The notes: generated from the sequence alone by a model not told the origin. DNA of 16,308 nt from Eubacterium sp. CAG:252 (GCA_000436535.1 FR886331.1:14300-30607), one strand, 5' to 3'; shown: positions 6,940 through 15,749, counted from the stretch's first letter. Numbers and translations are program-made.

Positions 6940-8616
6940 ATGGATAACGAGACTGTTTCAAAGAATTTTATTGAGCAGATTATTGATAAAGATATTAAGG
7001 AAGGACACTGTGAAAAAGTAATCACAAGATTTCCACCAGAACCTAACGGATATCTTCATATTGGACATGCCAAGTCTATATTACTTAACTATGGACTTGC
7101 CAAGGAATATAATGGACAGTTCAATATGAGATTTGATGATACTAACCCAACAAAGGAAAAGGTTGAATTCGTAGACTCTATTAAGAAGGACGTTGAGTGG
7201 CTTGGTGCCAAGTGGAACGGAGAGGTGCTTTTTGCCTCAGATTATTTTCCACAGATGTATGAAGCAGCTATCAGACTTATCAAGAAGGGAAAGGCTTACG
7301 TAGATGACCTTTCAGCAGATGAGATAAGACAGTATAGAGGAACTCTTACAGAGCCGGGAAAGGAAAGCCCTTACAGAGAGCGTTCTGTTGAGGAAAATCT
7401 CAAGCTTTTTGAAGAGATGAAGGAAGGTAAGTATGCAGATGGCGAGAAGGTATTAAGAGCAAAGATAGATATGGCTTCTCCTAATATCAATATGAGAGAC
7501 CCTATTATATACAGGGTTGCACATATGACACACCACAGAACAGGTGATGAATGGTGCATTTACCCTATGTATGACTTTGCACATCCTATCGAGGATGCAG
7601 TCGAGGGAATAACACACTCTATCTGTACACTTGAGTTTGAAGACCACAGACCATTATATGACTGGGTTGTTATTGAAACCGGATATAAGACATCACCAGA
7701 AGAAAATCCTAAGCAGATAGAATTCGCAAAGTTATATCTTACTAATGTTGTAACAGGTAAGAGATATATCAAGAAGCTTGTTGAGGATGGCATAGTTGAT
7801 GGTTGGGATGACCCAAGACTTGTATCTATAGCAGCTCTTAGAAGAAGAGGCTTCACACCAGAGGCTATCAAGATGTTTGTTGAGCTTGTAGGTGTCACAA
7901 AGGCACAGGGCTCAGTAGAATATCCTATGCTTGAATACTGCATAAGAGAAGACCTTAAGCTTAAGGTTAAGCGTATGATGGCAATACTTGACCCTGTCAA
8001 GCTTGTGATAGATAACTATCCGGAAGGTCAGACAGAGTATATGGAAGTATCTAATAATCAGGAAAATCCTGAGATGGGAACAAGAAAAGTTCCATTTACA
8101 AAAGAATTATATATTGAGAGAGAAGACTTCATGGAGGAACCACCTAAGAAGTACTTCAGATTATTCCCAGGTAATGAAGTGCGTCTTATGAATGCATACT
8201 TTGTAACATGCACAAGCTTTGAAAAGGATGAAAACGGCAAAGTGACATGTATACACTGTACTTATGACCCAGCAACGAGAGGTGGCAATTTTACTGAGCG
8301 TAAGGTTAAGGGAACTATACACTGGGTATCAGCAACAGAAGGAATTAACGCAGAAGTAAGACTCTATGAGAATATCGTGGATGAAGAAAAGGGAGTATAC
8401 AATGAAGAAGACGGTTCGATGAATATTAACCCTCATTCTCTTACAGTTCTTAAGAACTGTGTATTAGAGCCAGAGCTTGCTAATGCCAAGCCAGAAGACA
8501 GATTCCAGTTTGTAAGAAATGGTTATTTCTGTGTTGATAATAAGGACTCTAAAGATGGTGAATTAGTATTTAACAGAATCGTATCATTAAAGAGCTCATT
8601 TAAGCTTCAGAAGTAG
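6940..8616 (+). CDS. glnS: Glutaminyl-tRNA synthetase
   Basis: A 558-residue class Ib aminoacyl-tRNA synthetase that charges tRNA-Gln with glutamine in the cytoplasm. The HIGH motif lies in PPEPNGYLHIGHAKS (HIGH at 40-43). GWDDPRLVSIAALRRRGFTPEAI is typical of GlnRS rather than GluRS, and the C-terminal half carries the two anticodon-binding beta-barrels. The position of the KMSKS-like loop (VMSKR in the E. coli enzyme) reads VTGKR (271-275), keeping the lysine but not the Met-Ser. AGGAGG (6925-6930) lies 9 bases before the ATG at 6940; an upstream in-frame TTG would overlap this ribosome site. Many Gram-positive bacteria instead use GatCAB amidation, so GlnRS here fits the Clostridia that acquired it. 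Confidence 0.95.
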   Translation: MDNETVSKNFIEQIIDKDIKEGHCEKVITRFPPEPNGYLHIGHAKSILLNYGLAKEYNGQFNMRFDDTNPTKEKVEFVDSIKKDVEWLGAKWNGEVLFASDYFPQMYEAAIRLIKKGKAYVDDLSADEIRQYRGTLTEPGKESPYRERSVEENLKLFEEMKEGKYADGEKVLRAKIDMASPNINMRDPIIYRVAHMTHHRTGDEWCIYPMYDFAHPIEDAVEGITHSICTLEFEDHRPLYDWVVIETGYKTSPEENPKQIEFAKLYLTNVVTGKRYIKKLVEDGIVDGWDDPRLVSIAALRRRGFTPEAIKMFVELVGVTKAQGSVEYPMLEYCIREDLKLKVKRMMAILDPVKLVIDNYPEGQTEYMEVSNNQENPEMGTRKVPFTKELYIEREDFMEEPPKKYFRLFPGNEVRLMNAYFVTCTSFEKDENGKVTCIHCTYDPATRGGNFTERKVKGTIHWVSATEGINAEVRLYENIVDEEKGVYNEEDGSMNINPHSLTVLKNCVLEPELANAKPEDRFQFVRNGYFCVDNKDSKDGELVFNRIVSLKSSFKLQK

Positions 8617-8652
8617 TAAGATTGTATAATATCTTTTTATGTGGGTAATGAT

Positions 8653-9182
8653 ATGAATGAAAAACAGGAAAGTGAATATCTGTATGATAAAAGATTTATC
8701 TGCGATGTGTGTAACAGGGAGTTTACGGCAAAGCAGGTAAGGACAGGCAAGGCCAGATTCGAAGGTACAGATGATATTCTAAAACCTCAGTATACAGGGA
8801 TTGATTGTACCAAGTATGACGTAATTATGTGCCCACATTGTGGTTATGCGGCAATACCAAGGAAGTATGGAAAGCTGACGACAAAGCAGCGCGCTATGCT
8901 AAGGGAGTCAGTTGCAGAAAAGTTCCAGAGTACATTCAGTCAGCCTATAATGGTTTTAAAGAGGCTGTTTCCACAGAATATCTTCCGATATGCGGTATGA
9001 ATGAAATTACGTTATGTTATCTTTTGGCAAGTCTTGCATATAGATGTAAGGATTATGATAATGCTAAAAAAAATATCAGTTTAATAGTAGTTTCAAAAGC
9101 AGCTTCGGATACTATTAAGAAAAAGACCAGAATATTACTAGAACATGTTATAGAAGAGGAGCAGAATAAAACGGTTGATTAA
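8653..9182 (+). pseudogene. Broken first copy of the DUF2225 gene (internal deletion and frameshift)
   Basis: The first about 90 codons match the intact neighbour closely: a CDVC pair, TGIDCTKYDV and MCPHCGYAA are all present. After EKFQ the frame departs into STFSQPIMVLKRLFPQ and stops at 9000. The true continuation, EYIQSAYNGFKEAVSTEY, is in another frame from 8928 and runs to a stop at 9182. A 214-base loss (214 = 3x71+1) accounts exactly for the frame change. The middle helical region is gone, so even frameshifting could not restore the protein. An N-terminal fragment of about 115 residues holding the zinc-type cysteines could still be made. A TATAAT (8625-8630) without a clear -35 lies upstream. 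Confidence 0.82.
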
Positions 9183-9237
9183 TAAAATATGGAGTTACGG
9201 GCTAACTCATATGGTCATATATTTCATATATGGGTAA
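9178..9237 (+). pseudogene. 5' remnant of the LTA-synthase-like gene left by the tandem duplication
   Basis: Read from 9178, the sequence gives INKIWSYGLTHMVIY and then stops at 9235-9237. The intact gene at 9960 encodes INKIWSYELSHMFVY at residues 8-22. The position corresponding to the real ATG has become GAG, so the remnant has no start codon. It proves that the duplicated unit extended into the downstream gene. Confidence 0.75.
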
Positions 9238-9241
9238 TAAT

Positions 9242-9985
9242 ATGATAGAAAAACAGGAAAGCGAATATCTGTACGATAAAAAGTTTACATGCATTGTGTG
9301 TAATAAAGAATTTACATCAAAGCAGGTAAGGATAGGTAAAGCGAGATTCAAAGGTACAGATGAAATTTTAAAGCCTTTATATACGGGAATTGATTGTACC
9401 AAGTATGATGTAATAATGTGTCCACATTGTGGTTATGCAGCAGTTCCAAGAATATATGGAAAGCTTACGCCAAAGCAGCGAGCAGCACTTAAAGAGTCGG
9501 TTGAAGGAAAGTTTCAGGTCACATGGAAGACTGAGGATTACTATTCATATGATGTGGCGATAAGACGCTGCAAGATGGCACTTCTTAGTGAAATGCTTGT
9601 AGGTACCAGGATAAGTGAAAGTGCATATTTGTGTTTAAGGCTTGCATGGCTTTATGAGGGACGTGTTACAGAGCTTATAAGGCAGAAAGCAGATAATAAT
9701 ATAGCAAAGCAGCATCTTAAGTCTCAGCTTGAGTATATTGAGGATGCTTATAATGGTTTCAAGGAGGCTGTTTCTACAGAGTACCCTCCTATATGCGGTA
9801 TGGATGAGAATACAGTGAATTATCTTTTAGCAAGTCTTGGACTTAAGTGTCAGGATTATGATAATGCTAAAAAGTATGCTGGTTCAATTATAACATCAAG
9901 AACTGCACCTTTCAGTATTAAGGAAAAGGCAAGGGTATTATTGGAACAGATAAAAAAAGATGGACAGAATAAAGTCGGCAATTAA
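9242..9985 (+). CDS. DUF2225 family protein, intact copy
   Basis: A 247-residue cytoplasmic protein. The N-terminal third holds two CxxC pairs (CIVC at about residues 17-20, CPHC at about 60-63) in the arrangement TCxxCxxxF...KYDVxMCPHCGYAA that defines DUF2225, suggesting a zinc or iron-sulfur knuckle. The C-terminal two-thirds is helical and repeat-like (ISESAYLCLRLAWLYEGR, IEDAYNGFKEAVSTE, DYDNAKKYAGSI) and resembles a TPR-type scaffold. No enzymatic function is established for the family that I know of. The start is uncertain: ATG 9242 follows a GGGTAATAAT that is conserved in both copies, while ATG 9230 would add four residues and has no ribosome site. The 3' end overlaps the LTA-synthase-like gene by 26 bases, so the two are coupled. 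Confidence 0.82.
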   Translation: MIEKQESEYLYDKKFTCIVCNKEFTSKQVRIGKARFKGTDEILKPLYTGIDCTKYDVIMCPHCGYAAVPRIYGKLTPKQRAALKESVEGKFQVTWKTEDYYSYDVAIRRCKMALLSEMLVGTRISESAYLCLRLAWLYEGRVTELIRQKADNNIAKQHLKSQLEYIEDAYNGFKEAVSTEYPPICGMDENTVNYLLASLGLKCQDYDNAKKYAGSIITSRTAPFSIKEKARVLLEQIKKDGQNKVGN

Positions 9986-11951
9986 TAAAATATGGAGTTA
10001 CGAACTGAGTCATATGTTCGTATATTCAGTAATTATCAATATTGTGATGGAATGTCTTAATAAAAGAGGGGTAACAGGACTTTTGAGTATATTCACAAGT
10101 CCTGTTATCTTTCTTATGAATACAATGATTATAATGACTACTATGTCAGTTGCATATTTTTTTAGGAAAAGGATATTTGTATATTCAGTAGTTTCAGTTA
10201 TATGGATGATAATAGCAATAGTGAACTTTATGGTGCTGTGTTCAAGAAAGACTCCTTTTACGGCGATGGATATATACCTTATAAGTGATGCAATTAAGGT
10301 TATACCATTGTATATTAACGTATTTGAAATGATACTTATAGCGGCAGGCGTTATACTTGTTATAGTAGGACTTGTTGCTTTATGGAGAAAAGCAAAGGAA
10401 TATAAGCCATCGGTTACTGGAAGAAAATTTTATATAGCTGCGATATTTAAGTGTGGAATAGTATTTTTACTTACATATTCATATACAGCAGCTCTTATTA
10501 TTAATGGACGTGTGGATACACATTTTGGAAATCTTGCACATGCGTATCAGAATTATGGCGTAGCGTACTGTTTTACAAGCAGTATAAAGGACAGGGGCAT
10601 AAGTAAGTCTAAGGAGTATTCACAAGAGTACATGGACAGCTTGAAGCAGGATTTGGATGAAACAGACTTAGATACATCAGATGAAGTGTCAGTTAAGACA
10701 CCTAATATTATATTTGTGCAGCTTGAGTCATTTTTTGACCCTAAGCTTGTAAAGGGTGTGGAGTTTTCATCTAATCCGACACCGAACTTTGACAGGATAA
10801 GGAGTGAATATTCGTCAGGGTATTTGTCAGTTCCGTGCTTTGGAGCAGGTACTGCCAATACAGAGTTTGAAGTGCAGACAGGAGTTAATCTTGATGACTT
10901 CGGACCGGGAGAATATCCTTACAGGACAGTAATGCAGTCAAAAACTTGTGAGTCGGCGGCATATGACCTTAAAAAGATAGGATATGCAACGCACGCCATA
11001 CACAATAATGATGCAACATTTTATGACAGATACAAGGTATTCTCACATCTGGGATATGATACATTTACATCAATAGAATATATGGACAGCGACTATCAGA
11101 AAACACCGCTTGGCTGGGCTAAGGATAAAATGCTTGTTCCGCAGATAAAGAAAACTCTTGATTCTACAGATGGCAGGGATTATATATTTACTATATCAGT
11201 GCAGGGACATGGCGATTATCCGGAGGTTATGCCGGAGGGGTATAATACATCGATAAAAGTATCCAATTTTTTTAATCCGGAGGAACAGACACAGTTTGAA
11301 TACTATGTCAATCAGGTGCATGAGATGGACTCATTTATCGGTGAACTTGTAGATATGCTTAAGAGAAGAAAAGAGGAAACGGTGCTTGTTATGTATGGCG
11401 ACCATCTTCCAACCTTCAGCTTCACAAATGATACTATGGAAAATGGTGACATATATCAGACAGAGTATTTTATATGGTCTAATATAGGTATGGAAAAGAA
11501 GGATATGGACTTACAGGCGTATCAGCTATCATCAGCAGTGTTTGAGAAGCTTGGCATATCTGAGGGCTATATTATGAAGTTCCATCAGACAAAGCATAAT
11601 GATGCGGATTATTTAAAGCAGCTTAAGATACTTGAATATGATATACTCTATGGCGACAAGCAGATATATAATGGCGATATACCATATGTGGCGACAGACC
11701 TTAAGATGGGAATAGAAGATATAACTATCGATGAGGTATACAATTACAAGGATTATGTGTGCGTGGCAGGGAAGAACTTCAACGACTTCAGTAAGGTGCT
11801 CATCAACGATAAAGAGGTTGAGTCGGAGCTTATAAGCAGCACTATGATAAAGATACCTAAGAAAAATGTGGTTTCTAAGGATGAAGTAGCCGTGATACAG
11901 AGCGGTGAGGATAAAATAGAGCTTGGAAGAACAACATATAAAGTCCCATAG
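9960..11951 (+). CDS. LTA-synthase-family membrane sulfatase with C-terminal IPT/TIG-like domain
   Basis: A 663-residue protein with about five N-terminal membrane helices (residues about 18-35, 43-66, 72-95, 120-142, 157-180) and an extracellular alkaline-phosphatase-fold domain (about 247-560). Catalytic landmarks match LtaS: Glu256 in QLESF, nucleophile Thr298 in GAGTANTEFE, His417 in QGHGDY, and Asp481-His482 in YGDHLP. LtaS-type enzymes polymerise glycerol phosphate from phosphatidylglycerol or transfer it to surface glycans. Residues about 585-663 form an extra domain (VCVAGKNFNDFSKVLINDKEV, then SSTMIKIP) with the look of an IPT/TIG immunoglobulin-like fold, absent from classical LtaS. 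The start at 9960 lies inside the DUF2225 gene and has no strong ribosome site, so translation is probably coupled. Whether it makes lipoteichoic acid or another phosphoglycerol decoration cannot be told. Confidence 0.9.
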   Translation: MDRIKSAINKIWSYELSHMFVYSVIINIVMECLNKRGVTGLLSIFTSPVIFLMNTMIIMTTMSVAYFFRKRIFVYSVVSVIWMIIAIVNFMVLCSRKTPFTAMDIYLISDAIKVIPLYINVFEMILIAAGVILVIVGLVALWRKAKEYKPSVTGRKFYIAAIFKCGIVFLLTYSYTAALIINGRVDTHFGNLAHAYQNYGVAYCFTSSIKDRGISKSKEYSQEYMDSLKQDLDETDLDTSDEVSVKTPNIIFVQLESFFDPKLVKGVEFSSNPTPNFDRIRSEYSSGYLSVPCFGAGTANTEFEVQTGVNLDDFGPGEYPYRTVMQSKTCESAAYDLKKIGYATHAIHNNDATFYDRYKVFSHLGYDTFTSIEYMDSDYQKTPLGWAKDKMLVPQIKKTLDSTDGRDYIFTISVQGHGDYPEVMPEGYNTSIKVSNFFNPEEQTQFEYYVNQVHEMDSFIGELVDMLKRRKEETVLVMYGDHLPTFSFTNDTMENGDIYQTEYFIWSNIGMEKKDMDLQAYQLSSAVFEKLGISEGYIMKFHQTKHNDADYLKQLKILEYDILYGDKQIYNGDIPYVATDLKMGIEDITIDEVYNYKDYVCVAGKNFNDFSKVLINDKEVESELISSTMIKIPKKNVVSKDEVAVIQSGEDKIELGRTTYKVP

Positions 11952-12032
11952 AGCGGTTACAGGTATAATGTTCTGACAGATATCCCAATCTGTGACAAAA
12001 GCTATAAGTACGCCATTTTTATGAGAAATAAA

Positions 12033-12061
12033 TTGACACTAACACTTTAAAATGTTAATAT
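12033..12061 (+). promoter_or_regulatory. Strong promoter of the cold-shock gene
   Basis: Perfect -35 TTGACA (12033-12038), 17 bases, TAATAT (12056-12061), with TGT directly before the -10 giving an extended -10. The expected start is near 12068, leaving a short leader of about 38 bases. This is the closest match to consensus in the window and fits high expression of a small nucleic-acid chaperone. Confidence 0.75.
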
Positions 12062-12105
12062 GAAAAAGGTGTAATCACCATATATTTTATTTGGAGGTAC
12101 TTGAA

Positions 12106-12303
12106 ATGAAGGGTACAGTAAAGTGGTTCAATAACCAGAAGGGTTACGGCTTTATCAGTGATGAGTCAGGAAAGGACGTTTTCGTTCATTATTCAGGACT
12201 TAATATGGAAGGTTTCAAGTCTTTAGAGGAAGGCGCAGAAGTAGAGTTCGATGTAACAGAAGGCGCTAAGGGACCTCAGGCTGTTAACGTAACAAAATTA
12301 TAA
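12106..12303 (+). CDS. Cold-shock domain protein (CspA family)
   Basis: A 65-residue single cold-shock domain, the standard size. RNP1 is KGYGFI (12-17) and RNP2 is VFVHY (25-29), both on the nucleic-acid-binding face, with the family opening MKGTVKWFNNQKGYGFI. It binds single-stranded RNA or DNA and acts as an RNA chaperone and antiterminator. GGAGG (12093-12097) lies 8 bases before ATG 12106; the in-frame TTG at 12091 overlaps this ribosome site and is not used. The gene is monocistronic between its own promoter and terminator. The leader is short, unlike the long thermosensor leader of E. coli cspA, so cold control, if any, must be by other means. Confidence 0.95.
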   Translation: MKGTVKWFNNQKGYGFISDESGKDVFVHYSGLNMEGFKSLEEGAEVEFDVTEGAKGPQAVNVTKL

Positions 12304-12387
12304 TCCGAATGGTTTGCAGTGTGCCTTTTCCAGATTTTTATATAGATTTTTGAAAAGATATATTGTTATACAATTAAGATTATGAGG

Positions 12388-12417
12388 GAGCAGCTACATA
12401 GTGGCTGCTCTTTTTCT
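12388..12417 (+). terminator. Intrinsic terminator of the cold-shock gene
   Basis: A 9-bp stem GAGCAGCTA (12388-12396) with TGGCTGCTC (12402-12410), one T.G pair, and a five-base loop CATAG, followed at once by TTTTTCTCT. The remaining gap to 12580 is AT-rich; I see no further gene in it and only weak -10-like boxes (for example TATAAT at 12486). Confidence 0.88.
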
Positions 12418-12580
12418 CTAAATGAACTCTTATAATTAATTATTACAGATATAAGATTTATATTAAGTCCAGGAATACATTTCAGGTATAATGGGCTTGC
12501 ATAGAACTTATATCTTGAATCTTACTATAGATAAATAACATAGTTTTAATATAGGATTAAATGGAGGATATATACTAATT

Positions 12581-13408
12581 ATGGAACAGTATGGAATTAA
12601 TCTTGATGCAGGTATACCGGCAGGAGCTGAAAGTATGCTTTCAGCGGGTGGAATACTTATGCTCTCAGCATTTATTGTGCTTATTATAGTTGTTATTAAG
12701 AGATGGAACGGAAGATTTATCAATGTGGTTGCAGGTATATTTGCATATTCAATATTTGTGTTTATATTTGCTAATCTCTGTATGTCGGTACTTTCACTTA
12801 TACCATCTATAGACCAGATATTTTCTTATAACACAACAGCATATACGATTATATATTCAATACTTTCAGCATGTGGAATTACACTTGCGAGATATGTGCT
12901 GGCAAGATTTATGAATGGCAGATTTGAAAGAAAAGGTGATATATACCTTTCAGGTATAGGTCTTGCTGTTGGTGATGGCTTTTTATACGGACTTACGGTA
13001 TTATCATCAATATCAATAGCAACAGCGTATAATAATATGGGACTTGACAGCATGATAGCAGGTCTTACAGAAAATGATACAGAAACATTTTATAATACAC
13101 TTTCTAATCTTTTTACAGCGCCAGGATATCTCTGGCTGTTAATGGGTGTGGCTTTCACTGTTGATATCATATTATCAATGGCTTTAAGTGCGGCTATGCA
13201 TGCTTATGTAAAAGGAAAGATATCACACATGTGGGCAAGCTATATATGTATAATACAGTTTGCAAGTACTATATCATTTCAGGTATTTGATTATGCTTCA
13301 CAGGCATCTATTATTATATGTTTTATAATAAAGATGATATTGGATGTGGCAGCGATAGCATATATATTCAAGGTTATTGTCGGGGAGATGACATACACTA
13401 ATGACTGA
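12581..13408 (+). CDS. Polytopic membrane protein, possibly degenerate YhfC-type membrane protease
   Basis: A 275-residue integral membrane protein with about seven helices (residues about 20-40, 46-74, 84-108, 121-146, 181-206, 215-235, 241-266). The layout of a glycine-rich helix after an Arg-containing loop (LSGIGLAVGDGFLYG, 123-137) and a later LSAAMHAYVKGKISHMWASY stretch recalls the YhfC family of putative intramembrane metalloproteases. The expected Gly-His/Glu metal-binding residues in the first motif are missing, so it is probably inactive as a protease, or simply unrelated. GGAGG lies 13 bases before the ATG, a long spacing. It overlaps the P-type ATPase gene by 8 bases, so the pair is translationally coupled. 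An accessory or regulatory subunit for the pump is an inference from this coupling only. Confidence 0.6.
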   Translation: MEQYGINLDAGIPAGAESMLSAGGILMLSAFIVLIIVVIKRWNGRFINVVAGIFAYSIFVFIFANLCMSVLSLIPSIDQIFSYNTTAYTIIYSILSACGITLARYVLARFMNGRFERKGDIYLSGIGLAVGDGFLYGLTVLSSISIATAYNNMGLDSMIAGLTENDTETFYNTLSNLFTAPGYLWLLMGVAFTVDIILSMALSAAMHAYVKGKISHMWASYICIIQFASTISFQVFDYASQASIIICFIIKMILDVAAIAYIFKVIVGEMTYTND

Positions 13409-15749
13409 TATTCATGATGGATTATCAAGCAGTAAAGTAGAAGAGCTTAAGCTAAGAGGACTGAGTAATATACCGGTTGGTAACCAGTCCAAGACAATAG
13501 GGCAGATTGTGGCAGGTAATGTATTCACGTATTTTAACTTTGTGTTTGCAATATTTGCCGGTCTTCTGATATTTGTAAGGTCATATAATAATATGACCTT
13601 TTTGCCTATTATACTTCTTAATACTATAATAGGTATAGTACAGGAAATAAGAGCAAAGATTACGCTTGACAGGCTTACTGTTGTAAATGCGCCTAAAACC
13701 AAGGTTGTAAGGGATAGTTATATAAGTGAGATAGACTCAACAGAGCTTGTAAAAGGTGATGTATGTATATTTGAGTCGGGTAACCAGCTCAGTGCCGATG
13801 CAATTCTGGCAGAGGGGTGTGTCAGAGTGAATGAATCGCTCATAACAGGTGAGTCAGATGAAGTAATAAAGAATAAGGGCGATATACTTCTTTCGGGAAG
13901 CTTTGTTGTGTCTGGTGAGTGTAAGGCAATACTTACCAATGTGGGGCACTCTTCATATGCGGCAAAGCTTGCACTTGAGGCAAAGGCAGGAAGAAAGAAG
14001 CAGCAGACAACTATGATGAAGTCGCTTGATAATCTTGTTAAGATTATTGGAATAGTCATAGTGCCTCTTGGAATTATTATGTATGTGCAGAGCCATTTTT
14101 TCCTTGGACATTCTATTAAAAACAGTGTGGTATCTATGGTTGCATCACTTGTCGGTATGATACCTGAAGGCTTATATCTTCTTGCCAGTGTTGCACTTGT
14201 TGTGAGCGTAAGAAGACTTGCAGGAAGAAAAGTTCTTGTGCATGAGATGAACTGTGTTGAAACACTTGCAAGAGTTAATGTGCTGTGTGTTGATAAGACA
14301 GGAACTATAACAAAGCCGGAAATGTCAGTAAGTGATGTTGTTTTCTGCAAGGATAATGTTACTGATACGATATCAATGGTAGCTGGCAATATGAATGGTG
14401 ATAATGAAACTATGAAGGCCATCAAGGAATATTTCTTTGAACATAAGGATAAAAAGGCTGAAAGAGTGTATTCATTTTCATCACAGAACAAGTACAGTGG
14501 TGCTGTTATAGATGGACACTGTTATATATTCGGAGCACCGGAGTATGTGCTTCTTAACAGGTACGATGATTATACTGACATATATGACAGATATTCTGAC
14601 AGAGGTGAAAGAATAATTGTGTTTGGTGAATGTCAGACTGACCCATGTGGCAATGCAATAGAAGAGCCGGTCATTCCATATGCATTTATTATTCTTGAAA
14701 ATGAAATACGTGATACAGCCAAGGAAACTTTCGGCTACTTTGAAAAGCAGGGGGTTGATGTTGTTGTAATATCAGGAGATAATCCAGTTACAGCCTCAAA
14801 AGTTGCCATAAGGGCAGGAATAAGAAATGCAGAGAATTATGTGGATGCAACTACACTTAAAAGTGAGGATGATATAAAAGCTGCCATACAAAGGTATACT
14901 GTATTCGGAAGGGTTATACCGGAACAGAAAAAACAGATTATACAGGCTTTCAAGCAGGCTGGCAAGGTTGTTGCAATGACGGGTGATGGTGTTAATGATG
15001 TTCTGGCACTTAAATGTGCCGACTGCAGTGTAGCTATGGCATCGGGAAGTGATGCGGCAAGCAATGCAGCACAGATAGTTCTTCTTGACTCCGACTTTTC
15101 AAAGATGCCAGAGGTGGTTCTTGAAGGAAGAAGGGTTGTGAATAATATACAGACATCGGCATCACTTTTTCTTGTCAAGAATATATTTTCTATTCTTACA
15201 ACTGTATTCACGCTTATAGCGGCTAATCTGTATCCGTTGTATCCGACACAGTTATCGTTGTTAGGAGCATTTACGATAGGAACACCGGCGTTCTTTCTTG
15301 CGTTACAGCCTAATAAGGAGCTTATAAGAGGTGATTTTCTTGTAAATGTCATATTAAAGGCGCTGCCAGCAGGCCTTGCGGACTTTATCATGCTTGCCGC
15401 CATATCTATTCATGGCAATGTGCTTGGTATGAGTAATGAACAGATATCTACTGTGGCTATTGTTATTCTTTTGTTTATTGGTTTAGAGGCGCTTGTAAGG
15501 ATATGCAGACCATTTGATGGAATAAGGATTGCGTTATGTATTGCCATGGCAGCAGGTATAGTTGTATGTGTGCTTAATTTTAAGAGTATATTTGCAATAG
15601 CGACTGTCAATATGGTTATGTTGAGAATGATAATTATGTATGAGGTGATTGCGGCTGTGCTGTTTGGGGTTATGTGCAAGTCGGTCGGCAGCTGGATTGA
15701 TTATATGGAGAGGCATAGTAAGAGGTTCAGGAGGCTGCTTAAGGGGTGA
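13401..15749 (+). CDS. CtpE-like P-type cation ATPase, probably Ca2+
   Basis: A 782-residue P-type ATPase that couples ATP hydrolysis to cation transport across the membrane. All core motifs are present: TGES (149-152, dephosphorylation), PEGL (255-258, ion site in helix 4), DKTGT with phosphorylated Asp298, SGDNPVTA (458-465) and TGDGVND (527-533). The nucleotide-site KGAPE motif is reduced to FGAPE (377-381), and the nucleotide domain is short compared with SERCA or PMR1-type pumps. PEGL rather than CPC excludes a copper/heavy-metal pump. The TIGTPAFFLALQPN segment (625-638) is typical of the mycobacterial CtpE / pneumococcal Exp7 group, whose CtpE member is linked to calcium. It starts inside the upstream membrane protein gene. 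The basic tail RHSKRFRRLLKG ends 38 bases before the RNA-like element described next. Confidence 0.9.
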   Translation: MTDIHDGLSSSKVEELKLRGLSNIPVGNQSKTIGQIVAGNVFTYFNFVFAIFAGLLIFVRSYNNMTFLPIILLNTIIGIVQEIRAKITLDRLTVVNAPKTKVVRDSYISEIDSTELVKGDVCIFESGNQLSADAILAEGCVRVNESLITGESDEVIKNKGDILLSGSFVVSGECKAILTNVGHSSYAAKLALEAKAGRKKQQTTMMKSLDNLVKIIGIVIVPLGIIMYVQSHFFLGHSIKNSVVSMVASLVGMIPEGLYLLASVALVVSVRRLAGRKVLVHEMNCVETLARVNVLCVDKTGTITKPEMSVSDVVFCKDNVTDTISMVAGNMNGDNETMKAIKEYFFEHKDKKAERVYSFSSQNKYSGAVIDGHCYIFGAPEYVLLNRYDDYTDIYDRYSDRGERIIVFGECQTDPCGNAIEEPVIPYAFIILENEIRDTAKETFGYFEKQGVDVVVISGDNPVTASKVAIRAGIRNAENYVDATTLKSEDDIKAAIQRYTVFGRVIPEQKKQIIQAFKQAGKVVAMTGDGVNDVLALKCADCSVAMASGSDAASNAAQIVLLDSDFSKMPEVVLEGRRVVNNIQTSASLFLVKNIFSILTTVFTLIAANLYPLYPTQLSLLGAFTIGTPAFFLALQPNKELIRGDFLVNVILKALPAGLADFIMLAAISIHGNVLGMSNEQISTVAIVILLFIGLEALVRICRPFDGIRIALCIAMAAGIVVCVLNFKSIFAIATVNMVMLRMIIMYEVIAAVLFGVMCKSVGSWIDYMERHSKRFRRLLKG

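Larger units (their letters stand above)
8641..10027 (+). repeat. Diverged tandem duplication covering the DUF2225 gene and the 5' end of the LTA-synthase-like gene
   Basis: Unit 1 runs from about 8641 to 9229 and unit 2 from about 9230 to about 10027. Both begin with GGGTAAT(G/A)ATATGA and continue in register through the DUF2225 reading frame into the first codons of the following gene. Unit 1 lacks about 214 bases that correspond to 9518-9731 of unit 2; the junction in unit 1 is at 8927-8929. Third-position differences are frequent, so the duplication is not recent. No insertion sequence or obvious flanking direct repeat explains it. Confidence 0.8.

Noticed and set aside
8829..9182. 117-codon frame as an independent gene
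   Set aside because: Its downstream half is the out-of-frame tail of the broken DUF2225 copy, and its upstream half is the same stretch read in the wrong frame.
11976..11993. Terminator after the LTA-synthase-like gene
   Set aside because: Only a 6-bp stem (ACAGAT with ATCTGT) and no T-run follows; too weak to call.
13718..14491. 257-codon open frame on the minus strand inside the P-type ATPase gene
   Set aside because: It is an antisense shadow of a well-conserved ATPase coding region; its product has no recognisable domain.
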